This document shows, piece after piece, positions 22,723 to 33,240 of a DNA stretch of 64,000 bases. Position 1 is the first letter of the stretch. Every line of letters begins with the position of its first letter. The stretch is taken from the NCBI GenBank assembly GCA_037039925.1, contig JAXRKP010001014.1, positions 103,501 to 167,500 on the forward strand, given 5' to 3'. The DNA is from Doris montereyensis. Its lineage: Eukaryota > Mollusca > Gastropoda > Nudibranchia > Dorididae. Position numbers and translations under genes: made by a program. The notes beneath the pieces were generated by a model. The model had not been told where the DNA came from, searched no databases, and worked only from the letters and a program-made list of their open reading frames with translations.

Positions 22723-24209
22723 GTTACAAGATTCTATCTGTCTTCTAGATCAAGAAATTCTAATTAGGAATGAAAATACCTGTTTCTGTTATGAAAATAA
22801 CACTAATAACAGTATGTATAGCTTTCCTGATGAAGGATCATGTAGAATATTATTAACAAGCTTCGCCGGAAATGTGCCGGTCGAATTTTATATCATTACA
22901 AAGGGGAATCACTCTAGTTTTCATTTCCGTTGTCTAAAAGTAAAAGAACCTGTTGGTTTGAATAGTTTGATTTCGCGGACTACTATGGCTACAACTTGTA
23001 CAAGTAAACAATGTCTGCCGCGGCGTATGACGGGCAATGCGAGGGCGAGGTAGTACTAGTAGTAGCGGCGTATAGCGGGTGATGTGAGGCAAGAGAGTTA
23101 ACAATGAAGTTGAAAAATCCTCGTCGCCAGTGTGATGTATTCAGATTACATAATTAGGAAATTAAGACTAGACTTTAAGTGTGTGGTTGAAGAGGAAACA
23201 GGAAGTGACCTTTTTATTTGTTCTGGCAGTGTACCCGGTATATGAACATTCGCATTACTTCATACAAATGCAATTATTCATTATCTTCATGAGATATACC
23301 ACACTAATGATCCTTTCCATCTGGTACAGAACATGAATCAACAGAAGATTGAAAGAGATATTGCAGAACTTCACTAAGTTGGTCAGCACACAATCTTACT
23401 CTTCGTGTTAGAGTTCTCCCACAGATACCGTTCGAACCTGGGCGAAACAGAAATACATACTTTTCCATCAAAGCGCAAGATTAGACCTTTGGAAATACAA
23501 CTTCAGCGTGAGAGTGGCAAAACTTTGGATCGGTTTACCAGATAAAGTCGTATGCGTCAAGACCCTAGCTACATACATTTAAATTTAAAGTAGTTTTTGA
23601 CAATGTTTGTTTGAAGTGACCCGGTCCACCATGGCGGTAATCTCAGGTTCGTAGCTGAGTAATAATTACTGACGACTGTCCAGGCACAACATAAAGCACT
23701 TTAAAAAATCAAAAGCGTCCATAAATATTCGTAAATATTATAAAAATATAGTCTATGTGTTAAAAATTGATAATCTACGTATTTAGTACTCTAGATATAC
23801 TCCAATTTCTTTCAGAAACGCAAAAAGAGTTTCAAGATCATCATTCCGAAAGAGTTTATATCTATATTATAAATATAAATGCTTCTCTCAGAATAAAATT
23901 CCTTAATACATTATATTTCTTTTAAAAACTTGCATTTTTGTACATACCGATAACAAGAAATAAATCTTTAGTAAATTCAGTAAAATCAATAAAACTGCGA
24001 GTAAAAATATGAAAGGCTAAGAATTAGTATAATTGTGAATCGCTCATTGGAGTGTTTTAATGGAGGTGGGAACAAATTAATTATATTATTTTTTTTATAT
24101 CTTTCTTTTCTGTTTTCGATCTTTTGCACATGATGTGTTGGGATCTTTGTGATCTTTTACATTTTTTTAAGTAAGGGATGGGATTGGGACTGGTCTTCAA
24201 GTAATATTT
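22723..24209. other. Intergenic or gypsy 5' region, nothing firmly recognised
   Basis: May include the gypsy 5' untranslated region or LTR, but I could not find a paired LTR. A GC-rich patch with GCGGCGTA repeats lies at about 23010-23085. Confidence 0.4.
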
Positions 24210-24640
24210 CCATGCCACGGTTGTTTACTAGTCAGGAATCGCCCATAGAGAAGAATGGGCATTGAAATCCCAAAGTAAGAGGAAAGGGGGCTGAAACTGA
24301 GATAAAAGGTGTTCCATTTCATACACAATTGTGTTAATGATGGCGGTAGTATATACAGAACAGATAGTGAAAGATTTATGACAACGAAGAGCCGCTCTAG
24401 CATGGGAAAACGTACCACCGTGTTGTGCTTTGTATTGAGGTTGGCTGTTTCCTCCTGCCACTTCGGACAGTCTTTCGACGAGGCAGTGTGTACACCTCTG
24501 GAGTTTGGGCAACAGTGCTCTAAAGAGCAACCTCGTCGCACATAAATAAGCTTCCTTTTACGTGTTAGCTGATGAAAATCTCTCCCACTACCCCCTGAGT
24601 ATTTAGGTGTGTTTAGCGTTGGCTGATTTAAAATCTCTCC
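24210..24640 (-). pseudogene. LINE gag zinc knuckle joined to endonuclease start (deleted)
   Basis: Minus strand, two overlapping frames. 24643 frame: CCPNSRGVHTASSKDCPKWQ, a CX2CX4HX4C gag knuckle (first residues partly changed), then EEETANLNTKHN-like basic text. The 24530 frame ends LLSQFQPPFLLLWDFNAHSS followed by LWAIPD, the (G)DFNAHS.LWG motif of APE-type endonucleases in I/R1/jockey LINEs (here W replaces G). The short distance between knuckle and endonuclease motif shows an internal deletion. No RT is attached. Confidence 0.6.
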
Positions 24641-25722
24641 CACTACCCCTCTTGGTTAGTTAAATTGCGTCTTAACCCTATTTCATACCCTACCTAAATA
24701 TTCCTATTTCAGCTTTTAGGGGTCTGATAGACTTTTAATAGCAGTATAGTGGTAACATCCTATTTATATCACATGGGGTCCAAGCGGACCCTGACATGAA
24801 TGAAGAAATTAATGGACCCCATATATTTTCTTAGTAATTACTTAAAATTAAAATATATACATCGATTTGTCAAGTGGGAAGCATCTTTGCATTTGTTTCA
24901 ATAATCCGAAAGACATCGACTCAGCTGCGTCAACATTTCATCGAATATTTACAGACAGAGTCATCAATATTATTGTCAAAATGACGAACAAAGAGGGTGT
25001 TAGACGCAAAGGATCAAGATGGCAACCAACAGATTTTACTGAAATGAAAGCATTATTCGGCCTATATATCCATCTCGGAGCACGGAAAGTCAGTCTGCTC
25101 AAAGTGTCAAAGATATGGTATGGAGCTTCAGCTGACAGACTGACAGCGTGGCCATGTGTGTTATGAGTTTGAAGCGCTTCATTGAACAGTCAAAATAAAT
25201 GTTCGACCAGTTTTCCAACTTACTCAGATCCTTGGGGCCTCCTATACTGACGGACGGACAGAAGAGAAAGTGTCTTGTCCGATGATGAAATAACAAGCCA
25301 CGGAAATCATAGTATTCATAGCTTCATCAGCTCTTTTATACTAATTCAACCCCACGCCAACGGACCATGCACAATCCCCATTCTATGCAAGTGACGTGCT
25401 AACGGCCAAAATTCACTCGCTCAATTAGCGACCAATTCTCACTTTCAAGGCCACTGCCATCAAGAACCTATGCCATTCGAACACGTGTTTCGTGTATATG
25501 CAAATGGTAAGAGTATCAGCCATCAAAGGGAAAAATGTACCGGGGTTACGCTATGGAACCTACCATCTCCATCGGTCATGAAGAGACGGTGACTGAAACC
25601 TAGCTTCATAGCGTTTCTTAAGATGCAATTAACCTTAAACTAACTAAGAGGGGTAGTGGTAGTGGGAGAGATTTTTCCAGCATAATTGAATAACCTGGGG
25701 GTAGTGGGGGAGTTTTGTTATG
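24569..25722. repeat. About 105-bp inverted repeats around a piggyBac fragment
   Basis: Left arm 24569-24676 and right arm 25619-25722 match in reverse complement. Each contains two copies of AAAATCTCTCCCACTACCCC, then CTCTT(G/A)GTTAGTT...TTG(C)(G/A)TCTTAA. The right side also has a direct repeat of GAAGARACGGTGACTGAA (25574; 25723). These could be the termini of a 1.1-kb element carrying the piggyBac N-terminal piece between them. Confidence 0.55.
24867..25165 (+). pseudogene. PiggyBac-like transposase, N-terminal fragment
   Basis: Encodes FHRIFTDRVINIIVKMTNKE, a gap, then WQPTDFTEMKALFGLYIHLG and SLLKVSKIWYGASADR. The order F...FTD.....IV..TN....W...T..E.KA..GL.I..G......WS is the N-terminal part of the DDE_Tnp_1_7 (piggyBac) family. 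After 25165 the frame breaks and catalytic blocks are missing. It differs from the minus-strand piggyBac downstream, so it is a separate element. Confidence 0.6.
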
Positions 25723-25783
25723 ATATGAAGAAACGGTGACTGAAGCTCGCTTCTCGACTCATAGTATTTCTTAACCCTATTTC
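25166..25783. other. Interior/right arm of the inverted-repeat element; no gene seen
   Basis: No transposase catalytic block recognised. Confidence 0.4.
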
Positions 25784-26068
25784 TATCTTTGGGGTCCATT
25801 GGACCCCAAGGCCGTGTTTTTGGCTCTAAAATCGTCAATTTTTGACCTACGGATCTGAAATTTCGTGACTTTTCCTAATTAAATTTGACCCACTAAGTGA
25901 CCAACCTAAATTTGGTTTGTCTCACGTGCATGGTTTGCTCACCCCAAAAGGCCTCCGCTGGATTTTGAGATTTGCTTCTCTATTGGGGTCCGCTGGACCC
26001 CCTCACAAATAAATAGAAAATATGGAGAAACCTCCTATTTCATGCTTTGGGGTCCGCTTGGACCCCAT
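25784..26068. repeat. GGGGTCC-GGACCCC palindromes
   Basis: Three near-perfect palindromes: GGGGTCCATTGGACCCC (about 25791), GGGGTCCGCTGGACCCC (25985), GGGGTCCGCTTGGACCCC (26049). A related pair (GGGGTCCAAGCGGACCC) is at 24775. Such palindromes resemble subterminal repeats of some piggyBac-like elements; this link is inference. Confidence 0.6.
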
Positions 26069-26099
26069 GGCATTTTAGTGCTATAGTTCCAATTTTATG

Positions 26100-26363
26100 G
26101 TATTTCTGCACTTTCTGAAGGTTATGGGCACACAAATATATATAAATCACAGCGAACACTTTGTCGACCCTGCTGATCCCATGGCCCATACACAAAGTAT
26201 TGAAGTGAAGTGTTTTGGTCTCATGCAAAGAAGAAGATCAAGCGAATGCATGGCGGCACATCTCGCAATCACTTCATCAGCTACCTACGGGAGTTTGAAT
26301 GGAGATGGAGAAATGACACATTTGCTTCATCTGGCGGAAACTCATTTTTGGGAAAATTCTAAA
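26100..26363 (+). pseudogene. Merlin-like (IS1595/ISXO2 type) transposase, C-terminal fragment
   Basis: Encodes INHSEHFVDPADPMAHTQSI, then after a 1-nt change WSHAKKKIKRMHGGTSRNH, FISYLREFEWRWRNDTF and a short tail. NHS..FVDP....HTQ.IE..W...K.......GT.R......YL.EF.WR is the C-terminal half of Merlin/IS1595 transposases, including the third catalytic acid region (HTQSIE). The N-terminal half and the first catalytic Asp were not found; the upstream DNA is the palindrome region. Confidence 0.65.
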
Positions 26364-26439
26364 TGAAATTATTAATTAACGTGCAATACCCCTGTGTAAC
26401 TTGAAGAAATAAATATTTTTTGGGGAAAATTAAAAAAAA

Positions 26440-27830
26440 AAAAAAAGTTATTCTATTCATTGGCCGACGAGTCGCGTCACCTGGTGGCCCTCTGGAGCTG
26501 GCTCGCCAAGGCCAGAGACGGAAGGAAATTCCTTCACTCGCCGAGAGCGGCAAATGTTGCCACGGAGGAGCTCGCGAGCAATCTCCAGTCGAAACTGTAC
26601 GTGGCCCATGGATTTCTTTTGCGCACGCACAGCTGTTGCCTTGTAAGATGTAGACAATGAAGGAATTCACCGCTGCCACCTCGAGCAAATACCACAGGGT
26701 ACAACGCCACCACTTTTTGCTTTTCCTACCAATAGGGTAGTAGGACCTGAGCTGGTCGTTTAGGTCCACACCACCCATGTTGTCATTGTATGACAGGACA
26801 GATTTGGGGATTTGCTTCTGGAAGATACCCTCTTTGGTCCTGCGTTCCGCAGTCGACGAAGTAGGGTCGCTGTTTGTGCTCAGCATGCAGACTGTTGTTT
26901 TGTCTTGCCACATGCAGGCCACAAGCTGATCCTTCTGTCTCATGATGACAGTGTCTCTCTTGTTTTTTTTGGACTTCAGCCCTGCAGGCCAGCCTTTCCT
27001 GTTGGTCCGAATTGTACCACAAGAATATGTTTTCTGCGTAAGCAGGTCCTGCGCCAGTTTCACTGATGAAAAAATTGTCATAAAAATAAGTGATGATAAC
27101 GGCCAAAGTAATTTTTGCCCAGATCTATCACCATCCTGTACCCTAAGCCATCTGTGTGTGAATTATTTGTGTCTTTGCCAGTATAAAAGGAAAAATCCAG
27201 GAGATAGCCTGTGGCAGAATCAGCTGCACACCAAGCCTTGATGATGCCCCATGGATTTGGTTTGCCGCTAATATACTACAACTACAATATTTGAAATATA
27301 ATCGGCCCTTTTTAAAAGCGATCATGGCCTCGTTGAAGCTGATGGCAACAGAGGGAGAATAACAGGTCTGGCATGCTTCCAGTACCTTGTCATGTAGAGG
27401 ACGAATTTTGAAGAGAGGGTGGTAACCATCTTCACCCCGAGGAATCTGATTGTCGTTGTTGGGGTGTAGATATATCGGCTGATTTCACGGTATCAATTGC
27501 GGGACATGGCATCGGAGACAGCATTAACTTTCAGGAACTCATCTGTTGACCAGTACATATAGAGCTGAGGCATTGTATGAATGCCAAACATGACTAATAT
27601 AGATAAAGATGTAGATAAAGATCTTCATGTCCTTTACTCTCACTGGCACCCAGCAGCAGTCATCTTTTGTTCAGCATACCTGTTGGTCTCTCTGGCCATC
27701 TCTTCTAAAATACTGTCTGGAATGAACAGATTAAAAAAGTATATTGGCCTGCTGTCATCGTCCAGGTTATGTAGAGGTCCAGAAGAACTAGTAAAGGCTT
27801 CCATTCTCACCGGTTGGAGTCTCTCTGATC
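26440..27830 (-). pseudogene. PiggyBac-like transposase, main body
   Basis: Minus strand, from about 27830: FTSSSGPLHNLDDDSRPIYF, LEEMARETNRYAEQ, a gap, MPQLYMYWSTDEFLKVNAVS, DAMSRN, PRGEDGYHPLFKIRPLHDKV, YSPSVAISFNEAMIAFKKG, a piece near 27170-27260, YFYDNFF, LAQDLLTQKTYSCGTIRTNR, then YNDNMGGVDLNDQLRSYY, and a tail with FRLEIARELLRG. This is the full DDE_Tnp_1_7 order. Of the three catalytic Asps, those in YDNFF and GGVDLNDQ are present, but the first, normally (I/V)DEAM, reads NEAM (codon AAC, 27332-27334). At least five frame changes and stops. Its N-terminal acidic region is separated by the Tigger element at 27869-28728. Confidence 0.8.
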
Positions 27831-27868
27831 ACACAACACCATCAGCTACACGTTCTGGAATGTTACTA

Positions 27869-28728
27869 CAATGGTGCTTCACATGTTTAACGACATCGGA
27901 AATAACGAGAGCCTGTTAATAACGAGACTTTTTCAAATCCCCGTTTTTTCCTTATTATTTCTCTATTGGAAAAGAGCTGTTTTAACGACACCAAGCGATC
28001 CAGAGACCTGGAAGAACGAGAACTCGAAAATGATTACCGGTATCTGAAATTAAAAATCATAATTTTCAACTAACACACACATTCATCTAGACACATATCA
28101 CAACACGCATTCACGATCAAGCCATAGAGCGGGAGAAGGTAACAAAGAACGAGTACCGTACCATACAGTACAATGTGTGTAGGCCCAGTACCAGCCAGCA
28201 CTAGCCAAAGCGGTGTGATTATCAATCGACTCGCATGCACGCAGCGGCATAACAAACTGTATACATGTGTAGCTTACTTCATTGGCCTACACTACACCAA
28301 GCCACTAGCCAAAGCGTTGTGATCGGTCGATACTTTTGTTCTTGCATTAAGTTGCATTAGCCACACAAGTCATCGTCTTATTTTCTTATTTATATACTTT
28401 CCTTTTAATTTTTACATCATAAATTCTCAAAAAGAAAGAGGCTAACCATTGAAACGAAAGTTTCCATAATAGAAGAAGTGGAGAAGAAAGAAATTACATG
28501 TACCAATGCAGAGATATGTCGTCGATTTGACATTCCCTCTAGACTACTCTAGTACTTTGTACACAATTCTAAAGGACAAAGACAAGATCCTTTCTGCTTA
28601 CTCAAGCGGAGAGTTTACAAAGTACTGTAGCGGAAGAAAATTAGATCGGCCCGAGAATAACGATAACTCGGGAATAATGACACTTTTTGCTTGGAACAGG
28701 GGGCTCTCGTTATAGCCGAGTTCCACTG
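27869..28728 (+). mobile_element. Tigger-type element (860 bp) inserted in piggyBac
   Basis: Right end ...TCTCGTTATAGCCGAGTTCCACTG|TA (28729-28730). Left end TA|CAATGGTGC...AATAACGAGAGCCTG, a weaker match. ATAACGAGAGCC (left) and GGGCTCTCGTTATA (right) are inverted copies, with further AACGAGA and GATAACTCG words inside. The element holds only the HTH coding part. The piggyBac main body lies to its left and the acidic N-terminal piece to its right, both on the minus strand. Confidence 0.6.
28430..28715 (+). pseudogene. Tigger transposase N-terminal HTH with a 10-bp insertion
   Basis: One frame encodes KRKRLTIETKVSIIEEVEKK, EITCTNAEICRRFDIPS and then stops. The next frame resumes with SSTLYTILKDKDKILSAY and GRKLDRPENND. 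The two fit as one CENP-B-type HTH (KR..LTIE.KV.II.EVE...., .EICR.F.IP.STL.TILK.KDKIL) if the 10 bases AGACTACTCT at 28541-28550 are an insertion. No catalytic domain is present before the right TIR. Confidence 0.65.
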
Positions 28729-28730
28729 TA

Positions 28731-28905
28731 ACTGTAGTGTAATGTTAGTTTCGTTTTCAACATCAGACTCACTCGAAGAAGTCGAAGATGAGTCAGCAGC
28801 AGTCCCAATATCGGGTTCAAAGCCACTCTCAGCATCTGACTCATCACTGTCACCATTTAAAATGTTGTTTCAACTTTTAAAATCTTCCAAAAGTTGAAAG
28901 CCATA
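28731..28905 (-). pseudogene. PiggyBac N-terminal acidic segment (separated)
   Basis: Minus strand: ILNGDSDESDAESGFEPDIG then an S/D/E-rich stretch (ADSSSTSSSESDVENE). Acidic, serine-rich N-termini precede the DDE domain in piggyBac transposases, and this one lies exactly beyond the Tigger insertion, in the orientation expected for the 26.4-27.8 kb copy. Assignment rests mainly on position and composition. Confidence 0.45.
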
Positions 28906-29810
28906 GCTAAGGTTGAAAAACACCTGATAATAGTGATAATCACGTGTGTGTTTGGATAAAGCTTGTATGAGAACAGTCAATCAGAGACAAAGGCATATGA
29001 ACCGGAAAGTGTTCCCTTTAGATATCATGGGGTCAATAATCAACAAAGGAAGTGTTTCAGTACAGTAAGAGAGTATATGATGTTTATCGAAGCTATACAA
29101 TCGGCGGGCGCCAACGGGCGATGCGGCCATGATCGGGAGCGGGCGGCAGCGGGCGATGTGGCTATTGTATTAAAGGGTTAAAATAGATGGAAAAAATATT
29201 TGAAACATTCAACTTTAGAATCAGACTCCGACAAAATAAAATGTAGGATCAAACTCCGATAAAAATAATTTAGGACCCTAAACTCCGATATCGCCAAAAT
29301 AAATTGTAAGCGCATTACGATACTTGGATGGCATCAGCTAGTCCTAACTGGCATTTTTTGAAATTTCAGATAAGTTGTTTACTCTCTTCCCTTATTGCAT
29401 CGATAAATTTGTAATTTATATACATTTCGACACCTTCAGTGTAATTTTTGTCTTGATTGATACTTCCTTTCATTCATTCTCTATCATTTTTCTTTCTAGA
29501 CCCAGTGAAATATAGATCTAGTCTTACATTTATCCTATTTTTTCGTGCTTGTTTCCCATACTCACGTCTCTCTCTCCTTTCTTTCTTCCCTGCCTGTTTT
29601 TCTTTCTTTTTCTCTCTCTCTCTCTCCTCTCTCTATCTATCTCCTTCTCACCTTTTACTTTTATTACTTACTTATTTTCATATTTTTATTTCATTCTAGA
29701 TCTGAGCCTTCCACTCTCGCTCTTTGTTCCACACCCCCCTCTGCTACGTTTCTTAACATCACTGTCTTTTCTTTCTTTCTTTCTCCTTTATGTTTTTCTT
29801 CTGACATCAC
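28906..29810. other. Intergenic; pyrimidine-rich tract
   Basis: GC-rich GCGGGCG words at 29103-29160, resembling the 23.0-kb patch; T/C-rich low complexity at 29560-29700. No gene recognised. Confidence 0.45.
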
Positions 29811-29948
29811 ATTGTGTGATGTTTTATTACATAGATCTAGATTCTAAATATTTCTCGTTTGTTGTCTGACGAAGGGTTATACCTGAATCGTCACGTGTTT
29901 GTTCTGTCTTCATTAGTGGAGTTGTCACTTACTTATTGTCATATTTCG
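29811..29948 (+). repeat. Dispersed repeat R2, copy 2
   Basis: Matches 7384-7518: CATCACATTGTGTGATG, ATTTCTCGTTTGTTGTCTGAC, GAAGGGTTATACC, GTCACGTGTTTGTTCTGTCT. This copy keeps CTGACGAAGGG but has GAATCGTC where a CGAAACGTC-type consensus is expected. Confidence 0.5.
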
Positions 29949-30040
29949 CCGATTCTATTGTGAGTGAGTCTTGTGGAGATGTAGACTCTCTCTGTAAATC
30001 CTTGGTGGACTTGAGATTTGTGGTTGAAGATTTTATGGGA

Positions 30041-30139
30041 TGGAGATTTTTTATCTCCTGGGTCTGGAGTAAATGTATTTCATGTGGGATTATTATGGAG
30101 ATTTGTTATCTCCTGGGTCTGGAGTAAATGTATTTTATG
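30041..30139. repeat. Tandem duplication of about 52 bp
   Basis: ATCTCCTGGGTCTGGAGTAA followed by ATGTATTT(C/T)ATG occurs at about 30054 and 30106. Confidence 0.8.
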
Positions 30140-30579
30140 ATAATGCAGGGATCATTTCAATTTCATGATTGGTGGGAATTTATACCTGTGTTAATACTTC
30201 ATTACGGATTGGAAGATTTCACTTAATTGGAACGTGTGTATTCAACCTCATTGATTTTTACATTTGTAACAATGTTTAAACCGCACATGGATATATGCAC
30301 ATAATATGTTGTTGGCGTTAAGTTGTGATGACCTTAGTAGAGTGATTACTGATTTACTCTATAGGTGCGAATACATGTATTTGTTTTCTTTTTTTTAACA
30401 GGGGTATCGCCTGGTCGCATCCTCCTCCATTTCGGGTTTAGATCTAGTTTTTTTCCCCATTTCGGGTTTAGATCTAGTTGTTCTTTAGATCTAGTTTTCC
30501 CCTGCCATTGGCTTGGTCTAGCAGATGCCTCTGCCTCACTTTAATTCAGTGGTTTTACTTTCCCTTCAGTTTAAATAAT
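30140..30579. other. Intergenic DNA
   Basis: Two tandem CATTTCGGGTTTAGATCTAG units at about 30429 and 30457. No gene seen. Confidence 0.55.
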
Positions 30580-30965
30580 AACATCATTCTTGATGGAATG
30601 GAATAAGAGGATGTCGGTCATATCACATATTTGGGCAGTGTTGTATTTAAGCAAAACAGGAGGAAGGGGCCAGGATATCAGCGCCAGAATTGGGAAGGTG
30701 ACAGCAGCATTTAGAACCCTAAAGACCATTTTGTAATTCACAAACCGCATTCTTAAAAACAAAAAATCTGCATTTTCAACATAAACATAAAATCAGTCTT
30801 CTGAATGCCTGTGAAACATGTCTGCATCACTAAAACATTCACAAAAAGACTTTAAACATTTATTAACAGATGCCTGAGACAAATCCTACACATCAAATGG
30901 ATTGATAAAACTACAAATGAAGAACTTTTGGGAAAAGACACATCAAGAACTGATAGAAGTATAAA
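30580..30965 (+). pseudogene. LINE reverse transcriptase, C-terminal fragment
   Basis: Pieces in different frames: ILDGMEIEDVGHITYLGSVV, ISARIGKVTAAFRTLKTIL, then FINRCLRQILHIKWIDKTTN, EELLGKT.QELIE. The order ...E.V..FTYLGS.V......I..RI.KA..AF..L...., then .F...CLR.IL.I.W.....NEEL is the thumb/C-terminal region of endonuclease-RT LINEs. The usual K..L...V...LLYG.E.W part is scrambled. No catalytic palm is present. Confidence 0.6.
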
Positions 30966-31099
30966 TTAAGGAAATTTTTGACAAACTTTTCAAATTATCA
31001 TTAATATCATAATAAAAATCATTAATCCTTTACTTCTATTCGTACCGTATGAAGAAACGATATGGCCACCCTACTCAATTTCCCAGGACTTACTTGGTT

Positions 31100-31260
31100 T
31101 ATAGAATACTTATACCCTTGTGTCGGGTGGGGCATTTGTTACCAATGAGGCCTCTCCACTCCACTCTGTCCTGGTCCACCATCTCTGGTTCCAAGAAAAG
31201 CCCAGCTGCTGAGCTTTCCTTGTGGATGCCATTAAGGCCAGACGCGGTATGTTTTCTAAT
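31100..31260 (-). pseudogene. Possible LINE ORF2 C-terminal tail
   Basis: Minus strand near 31250-31110: a basic/tryptophan-rich text (QQLGFSWNQRWW, then RVEWRGLIGNKCPTRHKG in the adjoining frame) recalls the ..A.DR..WR.LI..L.PTRH end of LINE ORF2 proteins. Short and frameshifted; low confidence. Confidence 0.3.
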
Positions 31261-31719
31261 AATTATCTAAAGGTGTATCCAAGCCATCCCAAGATCACCT
31301 TAGTAAAAAAATCTTTCTGTTGGAGAGGTCCTGGGTTCCCATTGGACAACATAAAACACAACTACATGTAATTGTAATATAATATAAATAAAGAAAACAG
31401 TTTTGACATAGAATTCAAATGACGTTGGGGGTGAATTCATCAACCGTTTGACATAGAATCCTAAAATTAGTAAGTGACAACGTAAACAACAACAGTACAA
31501 CTGTCTTTGATGAGCAATAAATCCCAAAGGGAAACAAAGAAACTACTGATCTAATGGAGCATCAACTTGTAAATGTATTCATTGTATATATATATAATTC
31601 ATAATCTTAGCAAGAAAGAAAGAGAAAGCCATTAAATTGTCCATCACACATATTTCATGACAAATTCAAAACATTTATTATTTATCATGAAAAATAAAGC
31701 ACAAATCAGTATGTCCAGC

Positions 31720-31870
31720 ACATACTAAACCAGTCAGCCCAGTTAACACCCGGTCAAGTACACATTCAGTCAACAATAGCGTCCATCAAAATAGACAACA
31801 CTTATGTCCAATTGAAAGTATACAGTTGACATTAAATGTCCATAATATTAATACAGCCAACACCAGATGC
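31720..31870. repeat. Degenerate 75-80 bp repeat R3 (first cluster)
   Basis: Words such as CATACTAAACCAGTCAGCCC, CACATTCAGTCAACAATAGC, GTCCATCAAAATAGACAACA and AACACCAGATGCCC belong to the R3 set (see 33610-33965). Another partial cluster flanks the AGT microsatellite at 32014-32135. Confidence 0.5.
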
Positions 31871-31879
31871 CCACTATAT

Positions 31880-31977
31880 AGTATTAGTAGTAGTAAGTAG
31901 TAGTAGTAGTAGTAGCAGTAGTAGTAGTAGTAGTAGTAGCAGCAGCGGTAGTAGTAGCAGTACTACTACTGGATCTC

Positions 31978-32015
<38 letters not shown>
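31880..32015. repeat. (AGT)n microsatellite
   Basis: Two AGT runs separated by AGTACTACTACTGGATCTCA, giving a short inverted segment (AGTAGTAGCAGTACTACTACT). Confidence 0.95.
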
Positions 32016-32017
<2 letters not shown>

Positions 32018-32135
32018 CATAGACAACACCAATTACCAACTGCCAACCCAGTACATAGTTAACACCAGATGTGCATCACATAGACAACACCAATTTTTCA
32101 CAGTTGAAATCAGATGTCCATCACCAATGACCCAA

Positions 32136-33240
32136 CTGCAACATCTGCGACGACTTCAAGGTTAGGGGGGCACCTGGATTGGCAAGTTTGGGGCCAGAAT
32201 GTTGATTTTCCTGTTCTTTATACTTTATAATATTTGCGTAGAATGATCTACAAGTTTATGGCAGAGAAAAAAATGTTCTATGACGTATACTTTTGTTACC
32301 GGTATTTACACAATATTTTGTAGCCGAGGGTAGGTAAAAACAGTCTAAATTTTGATGTAAATTACCCATTTCATGCAGAAGATGCACTAAAAACCTGTAT
32401 AACTGGTCAGCTATCTTCGCACAACGCTACATCACATCTGGTCTCCGACACAACTCCTTGCCTACTAGATCTACTACTAGTCTAGTACTTAGTGAGTACT
32501 CGAGCCTCCCATTGTGAGTGAAACAGAGGTGGAGGTCATGAATGACGGTGAATTTGCAAACACGCGCACAAGTGTAGGAGGAGTAGGAGGAATAGAAATA
32601 GATAATAAAACTAAAACAAAGTACTGACGGCTGTTTCCACAATAGTTCACATCTAAATTTTTTTTTCAAAGTACTTTTTACATTACTAACACTGCCAGAG
32701 ACTGTCGAAAGAGTAAGGGGCTGCTACAAGAAGGGCAACCTTTGTTGTCTTTTTGTGTTATTTTTTATTTTGATTTCTTTGTTCGCATTTTTCGACATAT
32801 ATGTATGTAGTGTTTTCCCACTAAAAACTAAATAAATTTCTATCTCCGTCATTTACTGACCGATTTGTAAAAATATTTCGCAAACAGGTTCCTCTCATCA
32901 ATGATCAATGCTACTAGAACTAGAACGACGTCAGGGTTTTTGTATCTTGTTAACTTTTTCAGAGAAAAAAATTGTATTTATTGTAATAAAAATGTCATTT
33001 TTCCATACGCCGTATGTTCATTTTTGTAAAAACTATCCAAATTATTTTAAAAAGCCGACGTGATTCTTTAGATATTGATTAAATGGAACAAAAGATCTAC
33101 ACAGGTTGTGAGTGATTAACTAAGACTTAGACTTAGATTACTCAGAGAGGAGATATATTTTCAAAATTGGGTCAAAATCCAAGATGGCCACCGTTTCCCG
33201 GAGCAATCAAGGACATTTACAAACTTTTCAATGATATAGG
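32136..33240. other. Intergenic DNA
   Basis: Contains AAATCCAAGATGGCCACCGT (33175), a word related to AAGATGGCAAC (3541) and CCAAGACGGCCATC (57228), so it may be part of another degraded dispersed repeat. No gene seen. Confidence 0.45.

Noticed and set aside
29457..29869. Hydrophobic, membrane-like frames
   Set aside because: Pyrimidine-rich low-complexity DNA encoding F/L/S runs in all three frames.
29811..29948. Active hammerhead ribozyme
   Set aside because: Core is mutated (GAATCGTC), the residue at the cleavage position is G, and flanks do not pair to make stem I.
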